Origin: Clostridia bacterium | Lineage (GTDB): Bacteria; Bacillota; Clostridia; Christensenellales; Borkfalkiaceae | Assembly: GCA_021204625.1 (NCBI GenBank) | Contig: JAJPZA010000016.1 | Location: forward strand, 1 to 53,507 | Length of the DNA: 53,507 bases | Direction: 5' to 3' | Part shown: piece by piece, positions 7,440 to 17,273 of the stretch | Layout: each line of letters opens with the position of its first letter | How positions within the stretch are numbered: position 1 is the first letter of the stretch | Program-made: the position numbers and the translations under genes | The notes under the pieces: model-generated | Database searches by the model: none | The model's input: the letters and a program-made list of their open reading frames with translations, nothing else | What the model was told of the DNA's origin: nothing

Positions 7440-7811
7440 ATGGCAGATTACAGGAACAGGATACTGGACATAGTGCTGGGCTCTGAAGACCATCCCACTG
7501 CAGACGACGTATATGTCACGCTTAGAAGAGGCGGAACCAAAGTTGCGCTTGCCACCGTGTACAATAATCTGAACGCACTGTGCGACGAGGGGCTGATAAG
7601 GAAGGTCAGCGTGGACGGCAAGTCCGAGCACTATGACAAGCCCACGAAGCACGACCACATAGTGTGCAGGGTCTGCGGCAAGTTTGCAGACATACAGCTT
7701 GAGGACTTGACTAAAAAGTTCTCGGAGGAGTCCGGACTGGACATAGAGGGGTATGACTTGAAGCTCATCTATGTATGCCCGGAGTGCCGGCAAAAGCGAC
7801 AGACAACATAA
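7440..7811 (+). CDS. Fur/PerR-family metalloregulator
   Basis: A 123-residue winged-helix repressor. The DNA-binding segment is about residues 8-60 (HPTADDVYVTL, ATVYNNLNALCDEGLI). The metal/dimer domain carries KHDHIVCRVCG and YVCPECR, giving two CxxC pairs (Cys76/79, Cys113/116) for structural zinc. It binds DNA when loaded with metal and responds to iron, zinc or peroxide; sequence alone does not decide which. The upstream PerR/Fur-like dyad suggests self-control. The next gene, a pterin-synthase homologue, lies 57 nt downstream on the same strand and may be its target, since queuosine/folate-type genes are often zinc-regulated. Confidence 0.88.
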   Translation: MADYRNRILDIVLGSEDHPTADDVYVTLRRGGTKVALATVYNNLNALCDEGLIRKVSVDGKSEHYDKPTKHDHIVCRVCGKFADIQLEDLTKKFSEESGLDIEGYDLKLIYVCPECRQKRQTT

Positions 7812-7868
7812 GTGCGCATACGGGAGCACTCTATATTCCCCGTAAATTCAACTGACAGGAGAACGCAT

Positions 7869-8435
7869 ATGAGAAGCATCGCTAAACTTGAGCTTCAGTA
7901 CGCACACCGTTTCTATGGTTTCAGAGGAGAGGCCCGCTATCTCCACGGACACAGCGGCATCCTCACGATTGAAGTGGAAGACACCATCAATGACGGCGTC
8001 AACATGGTATTCCCTTGCAATGAGATCCAGAAGACCGCATGGGATGTCTTAAGGAATTTCGATCACGCCCTAGTTCTGCGCGAGGACGACCCCCTTCTTC
8101 CGGCAATTCTTGACGTATATGAGAAGGAAGGAATCCGCTACGGTACGCCTACCAACAAGATGAAGGGACCGGCTTTCAAGACAGAGCTCGCCACAGCTTA
8201 TCCCGAGTGCCGCCTTGTAGTGACCAAGGAGACCATGACGGTGGAAGGCTTCATCAAGATCGTATATGACCTTCTCAAGGACAAGCTCAACATCGCCAAG
8301 ATCACATTCGTGAGCGGCGTGAACACCGCTTCCGCGGAATTCCCCGTATCCGGCACCATAGACCGCTGCCCTCTCTGCGGCATCGCAATGGTAGACGGCG
8401 TCTGCCCCAAGTGCGGATACAAGGAGAAGAAGTAA
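7869..8435 (+). CDS. 6-pyruvoyl-tetrahydropterin synthase/QueD-like protein with C-terminal zinc ribbon
   Basis: A 188-residue T-fold enzyme. Zinc ligands His13 (YAHRF) and His26/His28 (LHGH) are present. The catalytic cysteine that QueD normally has just before the HGH motif is not visible (FRGEARYLHGH). The chain ends with CPLCGIAMVDGVCPKCG, a four-cysteine rubredoxin-like ribbon absent from ordinary QueD. Family members convert dihydroneopterin triphosphate to pterins in the queuosine or biopterin routes; the missing cysteine points to a different or altered reaction. AGGAG precedes the ATG at 7869; a more upstream start has no ribosome site. It probably shares a transcript with the Fur-type gene. 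Confidence 0.8.
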   Translation: MRSIAKLELQYAHRFYGFRGEARYLHGHSGILTIEVEDTINDGVNMVFPCNEIQKTAWDVLRNFDHALVLREDDPLLPAILDVYEKEGIRYGTPTNKMKGPAFKTELATAYPECRLVVTKETMTVEGFIKIVYDLLKDKLNIAKITFVSGVNTASAEFPVSGTIDRCPLCGIAMVDGVCPKCGYKEKK

Positions 8436-8450
8436 TCCCTTCTTCCGGCC

Positions 8451-8522
8451 GCAGCCTCAAAAGGGCTGCACTCAAACCGCAGTCTCAAAAGGGCTGCACC
8501 TAAAACGCAGCCTCACGGCTGC
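8451..8522 (+). repeat. Three tandem small hairpins, 28-bp period
   Basis: GCAGCC/GGCTGC, GCAGTC/GGCTGC and GCAGCC/GGCTGC stems at 8451-8469, 8479-8497 and 8507-8522. The first two share TCAAAAG loops and the third has a TCAC loop. They lie directly after the pterin-synthase gene and have no T tract. Confidence 0.7.
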
Positions 8523-8610
8523 AGACAACAACACAGCAAACAATTGACACCATAAAGACTTGACTTCAGTGCGGAGCCCCATCCCGGAGCCCCGCATTGT
8601 TGTTGGCAAA

Positions 8611-8639
8611 ATATCCCGGAGCGGAACGCTCCGGGATAT
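8611..8639 (-). terminator. Terminator of exporter 2
   Basis: ATATCCCGGAGC (8611-8622) pairs with GCTCCGGGATAT (8628-8639), 12 bp and a 5-nt loop. On the minus strand it is followed by TTTT. It may also block read-through from the pterin gene. Confidence 0.75.
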
Positions 8640-8646
8640 GCTTTAA

Positions 8647-9849
8647 CTAATCTGTTTTTTTCTGCCCGTCTGCAATATCTGTCGTGTCATTTTGCAGGCT
8701 GTCTGCAGGCTCTGTATGTGCTTGCTCCTGTACGTTTTCCGGCGGATCAGGAGGAGGGGAATCTGCTTCCATCGGAGGAGTGTCCGGAGGGTCCTCAGAA
8801 GTGGGATATGCGCCGCCCTGTTCCATGTACGCGGGGTCATACATGCCGTACGGTTCATCCGCGGGATTGTGTTCTTCTTCCGTCCCGGGAATCTTTTTGC
8901 GCTTCTCGCCGTACTTGTTGATGATGAATATTCCTGCGCATACCAGGAGGAGTGCCACAAGTGTCATGGGGGAGAGGAGCTGCTCCGATTCGCCCAGGAT
9001 TATGGCGGAAAACAGAGCGCCGAAGAGCGGGTTGGTGCTCTTGTACACGGCCACCTTTGAGACGGGGTTGTACATGATGAGGAACCCCTGCAGGGTAAAG
9101 GCGCACGCGGATATAAATGCCAGATAGATGAGCATGAAGACAGCGCCCACAGAGACAGTGCCAAGTGTCCCGCCTGCAGCTCCGCCAATCACCATTAATA
9201 TAATGCCCCCTAAAAGGAACTGGTATCCGGACAGAACGGCCGGATCTTCCTTCTTGGAGAATATCTTCACAAAGCCGGCGGCTATGGCTCCGGCAAGGCC
9301 TGAGAAGATAATGAAGCCCTCACCCGTGAGGGTGAAGTCGAAGGTGAACTCCCCGCCGAGGTTTATAAGGATCACGCCGCCGAACCCCAGGATGCATCCT
9401 GCGAGCTTCACGAGGTTGAACTTTTCCGTGCGGAACAGAAAGCATGCGGCGAGTATTGTGAAGAACACGCCAAGGCCGTTCAATACGGATGATTTAACCC
9501 CGGATATGTTGGAAAGACCAATGTAAAAGAAGATGTACTGGGCCACCGTCTGGAAGACAGACAGAACCCCGACGCGCCACAGATTTTTTGCCTTGGGATA
9601 CACGAACCTTCTGCGTATTATGCTGTACACGCAGATAACCATGACCCCGGCCAAGGCGAAGCGCATGCCGGCAAAGAGCAGGAGTGAGGACCATGAAGAG
9701 GAGTCTATGCCGAACAGGTTGTACCCTATCTTCACGCACGGAAAAGCGCTGCCCCACAAAAGGCAGCATATTATAGCTCCAACGCATACAACCCAGCCTT
9801 TGGAGAAGAACTTCTCTGGGGTAAGCTTTTCCTTTTCCGTCTCGCTCAT
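8647..9849 (-). CDS. EamA/DMT-family transporter, paralogue 2
   Basis: A 400-residue membrane transporter with two EamA repeats (about residues 15-160 and 170-305) and a hydrophilic, acidic, Pro-rich tail of about 80 residues. It is close in sequence to the exporter at 4956-6035: EKFFSKGWVVC against EKFFSKNWVIC, and the block YQFLLGG in both. The substrate is unknown. The start ATG at 9849 gives MSETEKEKLTPEKFF. TATAAT lies 8 nt upstream of that ATG, the same unusual arrangement as paralogue 1. The pair probably arose by duplication, with the DUF3990, Fur and pterin genes now between them. Confidence 0.87.
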   Translation of the reverse strand: MSETEKEKLTPEKFFSKGWVVCVGAIICCLLWGSAFPCVKIGYNLFGIDSSSWSSLLLFAGMRFALAGVMVICVYSIIRRRFVYPKAKNLWRVGVLSVFQTVAQYIFFYIGLSNISGVKSSVLNGLGVFFTILAACFLFRTEKFNLVKLAGCILGFGGVILINLGGEFTFDFTLTGEGFIIFSGLAGAIAAGFVKIFSKKEDPAVLSGYQFLLGGIILMVIGGAAGGTLGTVSVGAVFMLIYLAFISACAFTLQGFLIMYNPVSKVAVYKSTNPLFGALFSAIILGESEQLLSPMTLVALLLVCAGIFIINKYGEKRKKIPGTEEEHNPADEPYGMYDPAYMEQGGAYPTSEDPPDTPPMEADSPPPDPPENVQEQAHTEPADSLQNDTTDIADGQKKTD

Positions 9850-9857
9850 ACCCTCGT

Positions 9858-9887
9858 ATTATACAATATGCCCGGCCTCTTTGGCAA
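9858..9887 (-). promoter_or_regulatory. Promoter of exporter 2, abutting the start codon
   Basis: On the minus strand TTGCCA (9882-9887), an 18-nt spacer and TATAAT (9858-9863). The -10 box ends 8 nt before the ATG. Confidence 0.65.
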
Positions 9888-9969
9888 ACCATATTGGCCC
9901 CTCCCGGAGAGGGAGGGCAAAATGAAACACACTCACTAAGAAGTGCGCATTATTTTAAGCGCATAGTCT

Positions 9970-10090
9970 TCCTGTAAGCCGGGATTGCCGGAATCACCAT
10001 ATTTCAAAGCAGGTCACTGGCCCAAAATGCCCGCATATGTGCCGCGGACGGGCTAAAATGATGGGCAGTGGCTGTTAAATGGCGCGGCTT
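9970..10090. other. Nested inverted repeats in an intergenic region
   Basis: AAGCCG at the left is complementary to CGGCTT at the right. Inside are CACTGGCCC with GGGCAGTG, and within that GCCCG with CGGGC. No gene is visible. It could be a folded RNA on either strand or a degraded inverted repeat; strand and function are unknown. Confidence 0.3.
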
Positions 10091-10091
10091 G

Positions 10092-10119
10092 AAAAAATGC
10101 CCGGGGCATAGCCCCGGGC
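10092..10119 (-). terminator. Terminator of the pgk-tpiA-gpmI operon
   Basis: GCCCGGGGC (10099-10107)/GCCCCGGGC (10111-10119) with a 3-nt loop. Read on the minus strand it runs into six T. Confidence 0.88.
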
Positions 10120-10171
10120 GCCCTGTCTTCGTATAGCACACACGAAGTGGAATTGCACACTTAGGAATGAA

Positions 10172-11737
10172 TTACTCCTCTATAAGGGACTTTCCTGTCA
10201 TCTCCGGAGGGATGGGAAGGCCCATGAGAGTGAGGAGCGTAGGGCAGAGGTCTGCGAGTATTCCGTCCTTGCGGAGGGTTACGTGGCGGTACTTCTCTTC
10301 TGCGGAAATGAGAACCACAGGAACTGGGTTCGTGGTGTGGGCGGTGAAGGGATGGCCCTGCTCGTCCAGGAGCTTGTCCGCGTTTCCGTGGTCTGCGGTG
10401 AGAATCACGGTGCCGCCCATGGAGAGGATCTTGTCTATGACCTTCTTGACGCACTCGTCCACGACGCCAACGGCCTTCACAACGGCCGGTATGATTGCCG
10501 TGTGGCCTACCATGTCGCAGTTCGCAAAGTTGAGAATCATTACGTCATAGTTGCCGGTATCCAGCTCCTCCAGTGCCTTGGCCGTGACAAGGTATGCGCT
10601 CATCTCGGGCTGGAGGTCATAGGTGGCAACCTTCGGGGAGTCTATGAGATAGCGGTCCTCGCCGGGGTTGGGAGCCTCCACGCCGCCGTTGAAGAAGAAG
10701 GTGACGTGCGCGTATTTCTCCGTCTCTGCAATGCGGAACTGGGTCTTGCCGCAGGATGCGAGATACTCGCCGAGCGTGTTCTTGTGTTTGGTCTTGGGGA
10801 AGGCTATCATGACGTCCTTGAACTCGGCGTCATATACCGTGAAGCAGACATATACGGGCTCCAAAAAGCCTGTCTTCCTCTCAAAGGCCGTTCCCTTGGG
10901 AACGACGAACTCTCTCTGGGAGAGGGCTCTGGTCATCTGGCGGGCTCTGTCCGGACGGAAGTTGAAGAAGATGATGGAATCCCCTTTCTCTATGATGCCT
11001 ATGGGCTTGCCGTTCTCGCAGACCTTTATGGGCTTTAAGAACTCGTCCGTAACGCCGCTGTCATATGAAGCCTGGATGGCTGCCACGGGGTCCTCTGTCT
11101 GAACGCCGGTGCCGAGAGTAAGCATGTCATATGCCTTTTCCTCGCGGTCCCAGTTGTTGTCTCTGTCCATTGCGTAATATCTGCCGCAGACGGACGCAAC
11201 CTTGCCTTCGCCAATCTCGGCCATCTTGGCCTGCAAATCTCTTATATATCCTGTTCCTGCCGTGGGAGGGACGTCACGGCCGTCCATGTAGCAGTGCACA
11301 TAGCATTCCTTGATGCCGTGGTCCTTCGCCATTTGCAGAAGAGCGTACAGATGGGTTATGTGTGAATGAACTCCGCCGTCTGAGACGAGGCCCATAAGAT
11401 GCAGCTTCTTGCCGGGCTTCTTGGCGTTCTCCATTGCGGTGAGCAGCGCTTCGTTCTTGAAGAAGTCCCCGTCCTGGATGGCCTTGGTGATCTTTGTGAG
11501 ATCCTGGTATACGATGCGGCCGGCGCCTATGTTGAGATGGCCAACCTCGCTGTTTCCCATCTGTCCTTCCGGAAGGCCTACGGCAAGTCCGCAGGCAGTG
11601 AGCGTGGCGGAAGGATAATCCTCACGGTATTTGGTGACGTTGGGGCTGCCGTTGAGGTAAATGGCGTTTCCGGGTCCGGGTGCGGCGAGCCCGTATCCGT
11701 CCATGATCATGATGGCATAAGGTACTTTCTTGTCCAT
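10172..11737 (-). CDS. gpmI: 2,3-bisphosphoglycerate-independent phosphoglycerate mutase
   Basis: Interconverts 3- and 2-phosphoglycerate in glycolysis using two manganese ions. At 521 residues it matches the usual family length of about 510. Visible motifs: IMDGYG (metal ligand Asp13) at the start, GNSEVGHLNIGAGR with the phosphoserine nucleophile Ser63, YMDGRDVPP, FNFRPDRARQ and the C-terminal TADHGNAD. Translation starts at ATG 11737 (MDKKVPYAI); the frame stays open further upstream, but the extra residues have no family similarity. It is the last gene of a pgk-tpiA-gpmI cluster and is followed by a strong terminator. Confidence 0.96.
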   Translation of the reverse strand: MDKKVPYAIMIMDGYGLAAPGPGNAIYLNGSPNVTKYREDYPSATLTACGLAVGLPEGQMGNSEVGHLNIGAGRIVYQDLTKITKAIQDGDFFKNEALLTAMENAKKPGKKLHLMGLVSDGGVHSHITHLYALLQMAKDHGIKECYVHCYMDGRDVPPTAGTGYIRDLQAKMAEIGEGKVASVCGRYYAMDRDNNWDREEKAYDMLTLGTGVQTEDPVAAIQASYDSGVTDEFLKPIKVCENGKPIGIIEKGDSIIFFNFRPDRARQMTRALSQREFVVPKGTAFERKTGFLEPVYVCFTVYDAEFKDVMIAFPKTKHKNTLGEYLASCGKTQFRIAETEKYAHVTFFFNGGVEAPNPGEDRYLIDSPKVATYDLQPEMSAYLVTAKALEELDTGNYDVMILNFANCDMVGHTAIIPAVVKAVGVVDECVKKVIDKILSMGGTVILTADHGNADKLLDEQGHPFTAHTTNPVPVVLISAEEKYRHVTLRKDGILADLCPTLLTLMGLPIPPEMTGKSLIEE

Positions 11738-11869
11738 AAATTCCAATGTCCTTTTGCAAGCATGCCCGCATGATATGCGGGCTGTTTCTGTCTCTGTTAT
11801 CCGGCCGTCTTTTCCCGGACCCGCCCGCATTGCAGGCAGGAATCCCAAAGGGGAGGGATTAGAGGACGG

Positions 11870-12616
11870 TTACTTGTCGTAGTTTACGATTTTGGCAAAA
11901 TCCAGCTTGAGGGAAGCGCCGCCTATAAGGCCTCCGTCTATGTCCGGCTGGGCCATGAGGCCCTTGCAGTTTCCGGCGTTCATGGAGCCGCCGTACTGGA
12001 TTATAACCTTCTCCGCGCTGCTGGGGCAGTACATCCCGGCAAGCCTCCCACGTATGAAGGCAATGGTTTCCTCCGCCTGCTCATCCGTTGCCGTGCGGCC
12101 GGTGCCAATGGCCCAGACGGGCTCGTAAGCGATGACGATCTTCGTGATGTCCTCTACGCCCTGGAGGTCTGTGTCCAGCTGCCTGGTTATTACGGCTTCC
12201 GTCTCGCCGGCCTCGCGCTGGGCGAGGGTCTCGCCTATGCACATGATGGGGGTGAGGTCTGCGCCGAGTGCTGCAAGCACGCGCTTGTTGACGGTTTCGT
12301 CCGTCTCGCCGAAATACTGGCGCCTCTCGCTGTGGCCTATGATTACGTACTTCACGCCATAGTCCTTGAGCATTGCCGTGCTCACTTCACCTGTGTATGC
12401 GCCGGATGCGGCCCAGTGCACGTTCTCCGCGCCTATCGCGATGTTTGTGCCTTTAGCGGCCTCCGTCATGGCGGGAACCAAAATGGCGGGAACGCAGAGA
12501 GCCACGTCACAGTTTGCGTCCTTTACCAGCGGAGCGAGGTCCTTTATGAGCTGTGTCCCTGTTGCCACCGTCATGTTCATTTTCCAGTTGCCGGCTATGA
12601 AGGGTTTTCTTGCCAT
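11870..12616 (-). CDS. tpiA: Triosephosphate isomerase
   Basis: Interconverts dihydroxyacetone phosphate and glyceraldehyde 3-phosphate. The 248 residues form a complete TIM barrel with all catalytic groups: Lys12 in GNWKMN, His95 in IIGHSERR and Glu165 in AYEPVWAIGTG (start of flexible loop 6). The phosphate-binding YGGSMN and GGLIGGASL are at the C-terminus. It lies between pgk (161 nt upstream) and gpmI (132 nt downstream), all on the minus strand, a common glycolytic arrangement in Bacillota. Confidence 0.97.
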   Translation of the reverse strand: MARKPFIAGNWKMNMTVATGTQLIKDLAPLVKDANCDVALCVPAILVPAMTEAAKGTNIAIGAENVHWAASGAYTGEVSTAMLKDYGVKYVIIGHSERRQYFGETDETVNKRVLAALGADLTPIMCIGETLAQREAGETEAVITRQLDTDLQGVEDITKIVIAYEPVWAIGTGRTATDEQAEETIAFIRGRLAGMYCPSSAEKVIIQYGGSMNAGNCKGLMAQPDIDGGLIGGASLKLDFAKIVNYDK

Positions 12617-12777
12617 ATGTTCTCTCCTGCTTTATATGCATCTGCAGGCGCCCGTAAGCTGCCCGCAAAGAGGCATCCGTCCCCGGACGCCATATATATG
12701 GCCGGATATCCGTCCTAAGACGGATACCCGGAATTTCTGACTAAGTTATACGCTGTTATGCTGGCCGGTGCGGCAGA

Positions 12778-14088
<1,311 letters not shown>

Positions 14089-14130
14089 AATTTCACTCCT
14101 TGCATATTCAATACAATTTTACTGAATCCA

Positions 14131-14159
14131 AGTATACCAATTGCAATATCAAAAGTCAA
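14131..14159 (-). promoter_or_regulatory. Promoter of the pgk operon
   Basis: On the minus strand TTGACT (14154-14159), 17-nt spacer, TATACT (14131-14136), about 40 nt before the pgk start. Confidence 0.85.
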
Positions 14160-14614
14160 ATGAATTGACAAGGTACGCGCGCGCCCGCACGCGCGTTCAC
14201 AAACTAACAACTCCTGATACATTCTAACACTTGCCCTCAGAGCGCACATCAGAAAGCTTCCGGGAGACAAATACAGAGCCCTTCGGATGCGCGGGAAGAC
14301 AATCTAACCTAATGCACGGCAGAAGTGTATTTCCTGGGGATCCAGGAGCGGAAAGCAAAGGAAATTCAGCCAAAACAAAGGTATAAACAAACAGCGCATG
14401 AAGCGCATAACGGACAGGCGGAAACAATGAATTCCACAGCCGGAACCTGGCCTGAAAATATACCCAAAAATTTATTCAATTATACCTGTTTTATGCATAA
14501 AATTCCGGGTATACCCCGGTCCCCCGTTCATCTGGAACCGGTTTCATTACGAACAAATGTTTCTGAATAGTCCGTTCAAAAAAAGCCGTATATATTTCAA
14601 TTTAAGGCAAGGTA
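14160..14614. other. Divergent intergenic region with a CG-rich hairpin
   Basis: About 450 bases between the pgk promoter and the kinase promoter. ACGCGCGC (14175-14182) faces ACGCGCGT (14189-14196), an alternating purine-pyrimidine palindrome able to form a hairpin or Z-DNA. The rest is AT-rich around 14460-14500. No gene is supported. Confidence 0.4.
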
Positions 14615-14637
14615 GTGTAAAACAGAAGAGATTATGA

Positions 14638-14643
14638 TATAAT
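14638..14643 (+). promoter_or_regulatory. -10 box of the PfkB kinase gene
   Basis: TATAAT at 14638-14643, 35 nt before the start codon. The matching -35 (GTGTAA, 17 nt upstream) is weak, so an activator may be needed. Confidence 0.6.
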
Positions 14644-14677
14644 GCTGGCAACCACAGTAACGAGCGGGAGGACGGAA

Positions 14678-15631
14678 ATGAGCAAGCTGTTCTGCATAGG
14701 AGAACTTCTTATAGATTTCAAGCCGGAAAGCGGTGAGATGACATACAAGGGCAACGCCGGAGGAGCGCCTGCCAATGTATGTGTCCAGGCGGCAAAACTC
14801 GGGCAAAATGGGGTATATCTCACGCAGGTAGGGCAGGATGCGTTCGGGGATTACCTTATAGGCGTTCTTAAAGACTGCGGCGTGGATGTGAGCCATATCC
14901 TGCAGACGGATGCGCACAACACATCACTGTCCTTTGTGTCATTAAATGAGTACGGTGACAGGAAATTTGCGTTTTACAGGCGCAATGCCCCGGATCTTTA
15001 TTTCCCTAAGAACGGCTTCAGCGACATCTCATTTGAGACGGGAGACATTCTTGAGTTCGGCAGCGTAGCCCTTGCCACGAAGGCCTCTGCGGATGTTCAT
15101 ATGGACCTCATAAAGAAAGCCCGTGTAAGCCGTGCATTTGTGGCATTTGACCCCAACCTGCGCCCGGATCTTTGGAATGACAATATCAAGCTCAAGGAAA
15201 CAGTATTGAGGTTCGCAGGAGAGGCGGACATCATCAAACTCTCCGGCAGTGAGTGGAATTTCCTTTCATTCAGCATCTCACGCGGTCCCTTTGCCATAAA
15301 GCCGTACCCCGGTTTTTTCGGCGTGAATGCCAAAGCCCTGCTTGTTACATACGGTCCCCGCGGCGCAAAGCTGTACCTGCAGGACGGCAGGGAATTTAGC
15401 TGTCCCTCGTACAGAGTCAATGCCGTGGACACCACAGGGGCAGGGGACTCATTCTTCGGAGCTTTCCTGTCCGGCATGATGGATCATGATGCCATACCGT
15501 TCTTTTTCAGAGAGTTGCCATTCCAGGATATACTGGATTTCGCCTGCAAGGCGGCAGCCTATGCATGCACCGGATACGGCGCCATCCCGGCCATGGGAGA
15601 CAGGAAAACCATCCTGGATGCCATAGGATGA
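14678..15631 (+). CDS. PfkB-family carbohydrate kinase (fructokinase-like)
   Basis: Phosphorylates a sugar, most likely fructose, feeding glycolysis. The 317 residues have the ribokinase fold. GELLIDF and GGAPANVCVQAAKLG (sugar and lid region) are at the N-terminus, and the anion-hole motif DTTGAGDSFFGA with catalytic Asp257 is near the C-terminus. The phrase ALLVTYGPRGA is typical of bacterial fructokinases. GGGAGG at 14666-14671 supports ATG 14678. The gene diverges from the pgk operon and ends at a strong terminator. Closely related kinases use other sugars, so substrate is inference. Confidence 0.88.
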   Translation: MSKLFCIGELLIDFKPESGEMTYKGNAGGAPANVCVQAAKLGQNGVYLTQVGQDAFGDYLIGVLKDCGVDVSHILQTDAHNTSLSFVSLNEYGDRKFAFYRRNAPDLYFPKNGFSDISFETGDILEFGSVALATKASADVHMDLIKKARVSRAFVAFDPNLRPDLWNDNIKLKETVLRFAGEADIIKLSGSEWNFLSFSISRGPFAIKPYPGFFGVNAKALLVTYGPRGAKLYLQDGREFSCPSYRVNAVDTTGAGDSFFGAFLSGMMDHDAIPFFFRELPFQDILDFACKAAAYACTGYGAIPAMGDRKTILDAIG

Positions 15632-15687
15632 TTGTACAGCAGGTGTTTTACCAGGTCTTTTACAGGGCTTTTACTATAGATTTTCCA

Positions 15688-15716
15688 AATGCTGCTGGTG
15701 TTCCGGCAGCATTTTT
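15688..15716 (+). terminator. Terminator of the PfkB kinase gene
   Basis: AATGCTGC plus TGG pairs with CCG plus GCAGCATT around a TGTT loop, followed by T. Confidence 0.85.
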
Positions 15717-15845
15717 GAAATCATTGGGATTTTGCTCATGAAATCTTTGGGATTTTTATTGTAAAATCTTTGGGAATTTTATTGTAAAATCTTTGGGAAT
15801 TTTATTGTAAAATCTATGGGATTTTTATTGTAAAATCTTTGGGAT
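15717..15845 (+). repeat. Six direct repeats, 23-bp period, upstream of an ATPase gene
   Basis: Consensus AAAATCTTTGGGATTTTTAT plus TGT. Copies start at 15717, 15740, 15763, 15786, 15809 and 15832, the last one partial. The first copies diverge slightly, and the inner four are almost identical. The final copy carries TTGTAA (15828-15833), which is 17 nt from TATATT (15851-15856), so the array ends in the promoter itself. Likely binding sites for a regulator; the repeat can also change copy number by slippage. Confidence 0.85.
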
Positions 15846-15877
15846 TGTGTTATATTGTTATGTGTGAGGTCTCTATA

Positions 15878-17212
15878 ATGAATAATGTCAAGTATAAAAA
15901 TCGCATAATTGATGAAATGGTTGGAATATATCTTTCTGTTTTTGGGGCTGTATGTATTGAAGGTCCAAAGTGGTGCGGCAAGTCTTGGACAGCATCATAT
16001 CATTGCAACAGTGAGATATTTTTGGGAGATCCTGCGGACTCTTTTCAGAATCGCAGACTTGCAGAGATTTCTGTATATTCTGTTTTGCAAGGAGCAATAC
16101 CCAGGCTTATTGATGAATGGCAGGAAGTTCCACCTCTGTGGGATGCAGTAAGACATGAAGTGGATATCAGAGGTTTGAAAGGACAGTTTATATTGACAGG
16201 ATCGGCAACTCCTCAAAGAAAGGGCATACTGCACAGTGGAGCCGGCAGATACGGATTTCTAAATATGAGCACAATGACCTTGTATGAGACGGGAGACTCC
16301 AGCGGAAAGGTTTCCCTTAAAGATATTTGCTCAGGCAATTTTATAACTTTAATGACGGGCGAAGTGAATATATATGATCTCGCTAAATATATCATCAGGG
16401 GTGGCTGGCCCAGCAATCTTGATGTGCCAGATACTCAAATTCATTTAATGGCTCAAGACTATATTACGGCAATTCTCGAGGAAGATTTTTATAAGCTGGA
16501 GAATGCGGAATATATTTCAGCATATGATGATGTCAGCAGATACAATGCAGACAAGATGTATAAACTGCTGAAATCCATGGCAAGAAACGAAAGCACTACT
16601 GCAAGCAAAAATAAATTGCGTAATGACATTGCGGAGGAGGTAAATGATGAGAAGATGGATTCACCTAAGACGCTGGATCCAAAGACAATCAATCTATACC
16701 TTGATGAATTGGATCGCATGTTCATAACTAATAACCAGCCGCCGTTCCATCCCAATATAAGATCCTCAGTCCGTGTAAAGCAGATGGAAAAGAGGCATTT
16801 CTGTGATCCGTCTCTTGCGTGTGCGCTTCTCAATATAACAAAACCTGAACGGCTAGTAAATAATATTAACACACTTGGATTCCTGTTTGAGTCCTTAGTT
16901 GAACATGACCTCAAGGTGTATGCACAGTCTTTTGGCGGCAGGCTGTATCATTACCAGGATTACAACGCCAGGAACAATGAGATAGACGCTGTCATAGAGA
17001 TGGATGATGGTTCATGGTGTGCATTTGAAATCAAACTGGGGCATAATGAGGTCGAAGCTGCAGCAATGCAGCTTAAAGCAATCAGGGACGATTTTATAAA
17101 GAACAAAGAAAAGGCTCCATCGGTCCTTTGCGTCATATGCGGGTTAAGCAATGCCGCCTATTTGAGACCGGACGGCGTGTATGTGGTGCCTGTCACTGCA
17201 TTAAAAAATTAG
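15878..17212 (+). CDS. AAA ATPase with C-terminal DUF4143/PD-(D/E)XK-like domain (1)
   Basis: A 444-residue protein of the widespread AAA_14-DUF4143 family. Walker A is GPKWCGKS (residues 29-36), Walker B LIDEWQEVPPLWD, and sensor ILTGSATPQ. The C-terminal nuclease-like site is intact: EIDAVIEMDDGSW...FEIKLG. Cellular role of the family is unsettled; defence, toxin-antitoxin-like and DNA-related functions have been suggested. The start ATG at 15878 follows GAGG. The gene is markedly AT-richer than its neighbours and stands alone between two terminators, both signs of horizontal transfer. Six 23-bp repeats precede it. Confidence 0.85.
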   Translation: MNNVKYKNRIIDEMVGIYLSVFGAVCIEGPKWCGKSWTASYHCNSEIFLGDPADSFQNRRLAEISVYSVLQGAIPRLIDEWQEVPPLWDAVRHEVDIRGLKGQFILTGSATPQRKGILHSGAGRYGFLNMSTMTLYETGDSSGKVSLKDICSGNFITLMTGEVNIYDLAKYIIRGGWPSNLDVPDTQIHLMAQDYITAILEEDFYKLENAEYISAYDDVSRYNADKMYKLLKSMARNESTTASKNKLRNDIAEEVNDEKMDSPKTLDPKTINLYLDELDRMFITNNQPPFHPNIRSSVRVKQMEKRHFCDPSLACALLNITKPERLVNNINTLGFLFESLVEHDLKVYAQSFGGRLYHYQDYNARNNEIDAVIEMDDGSWCAFEIKLGHNEVEAAAMQLKAIRDDFIKNKEKAPSVLCVICGLSNAAYLRPDGVYVVPVTALKN

Positions 17213-17273
17213 CACCAGCCCAATGCAAGCAATCCCACAGCAAATGGGCTCATCAATTCGATATTGCAGGGGA

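Noticed and set aside
10283-11038. 251-codon plus-strand frame inside gpmI
   Set aside because: Antisense shadow of a fully supported gene.
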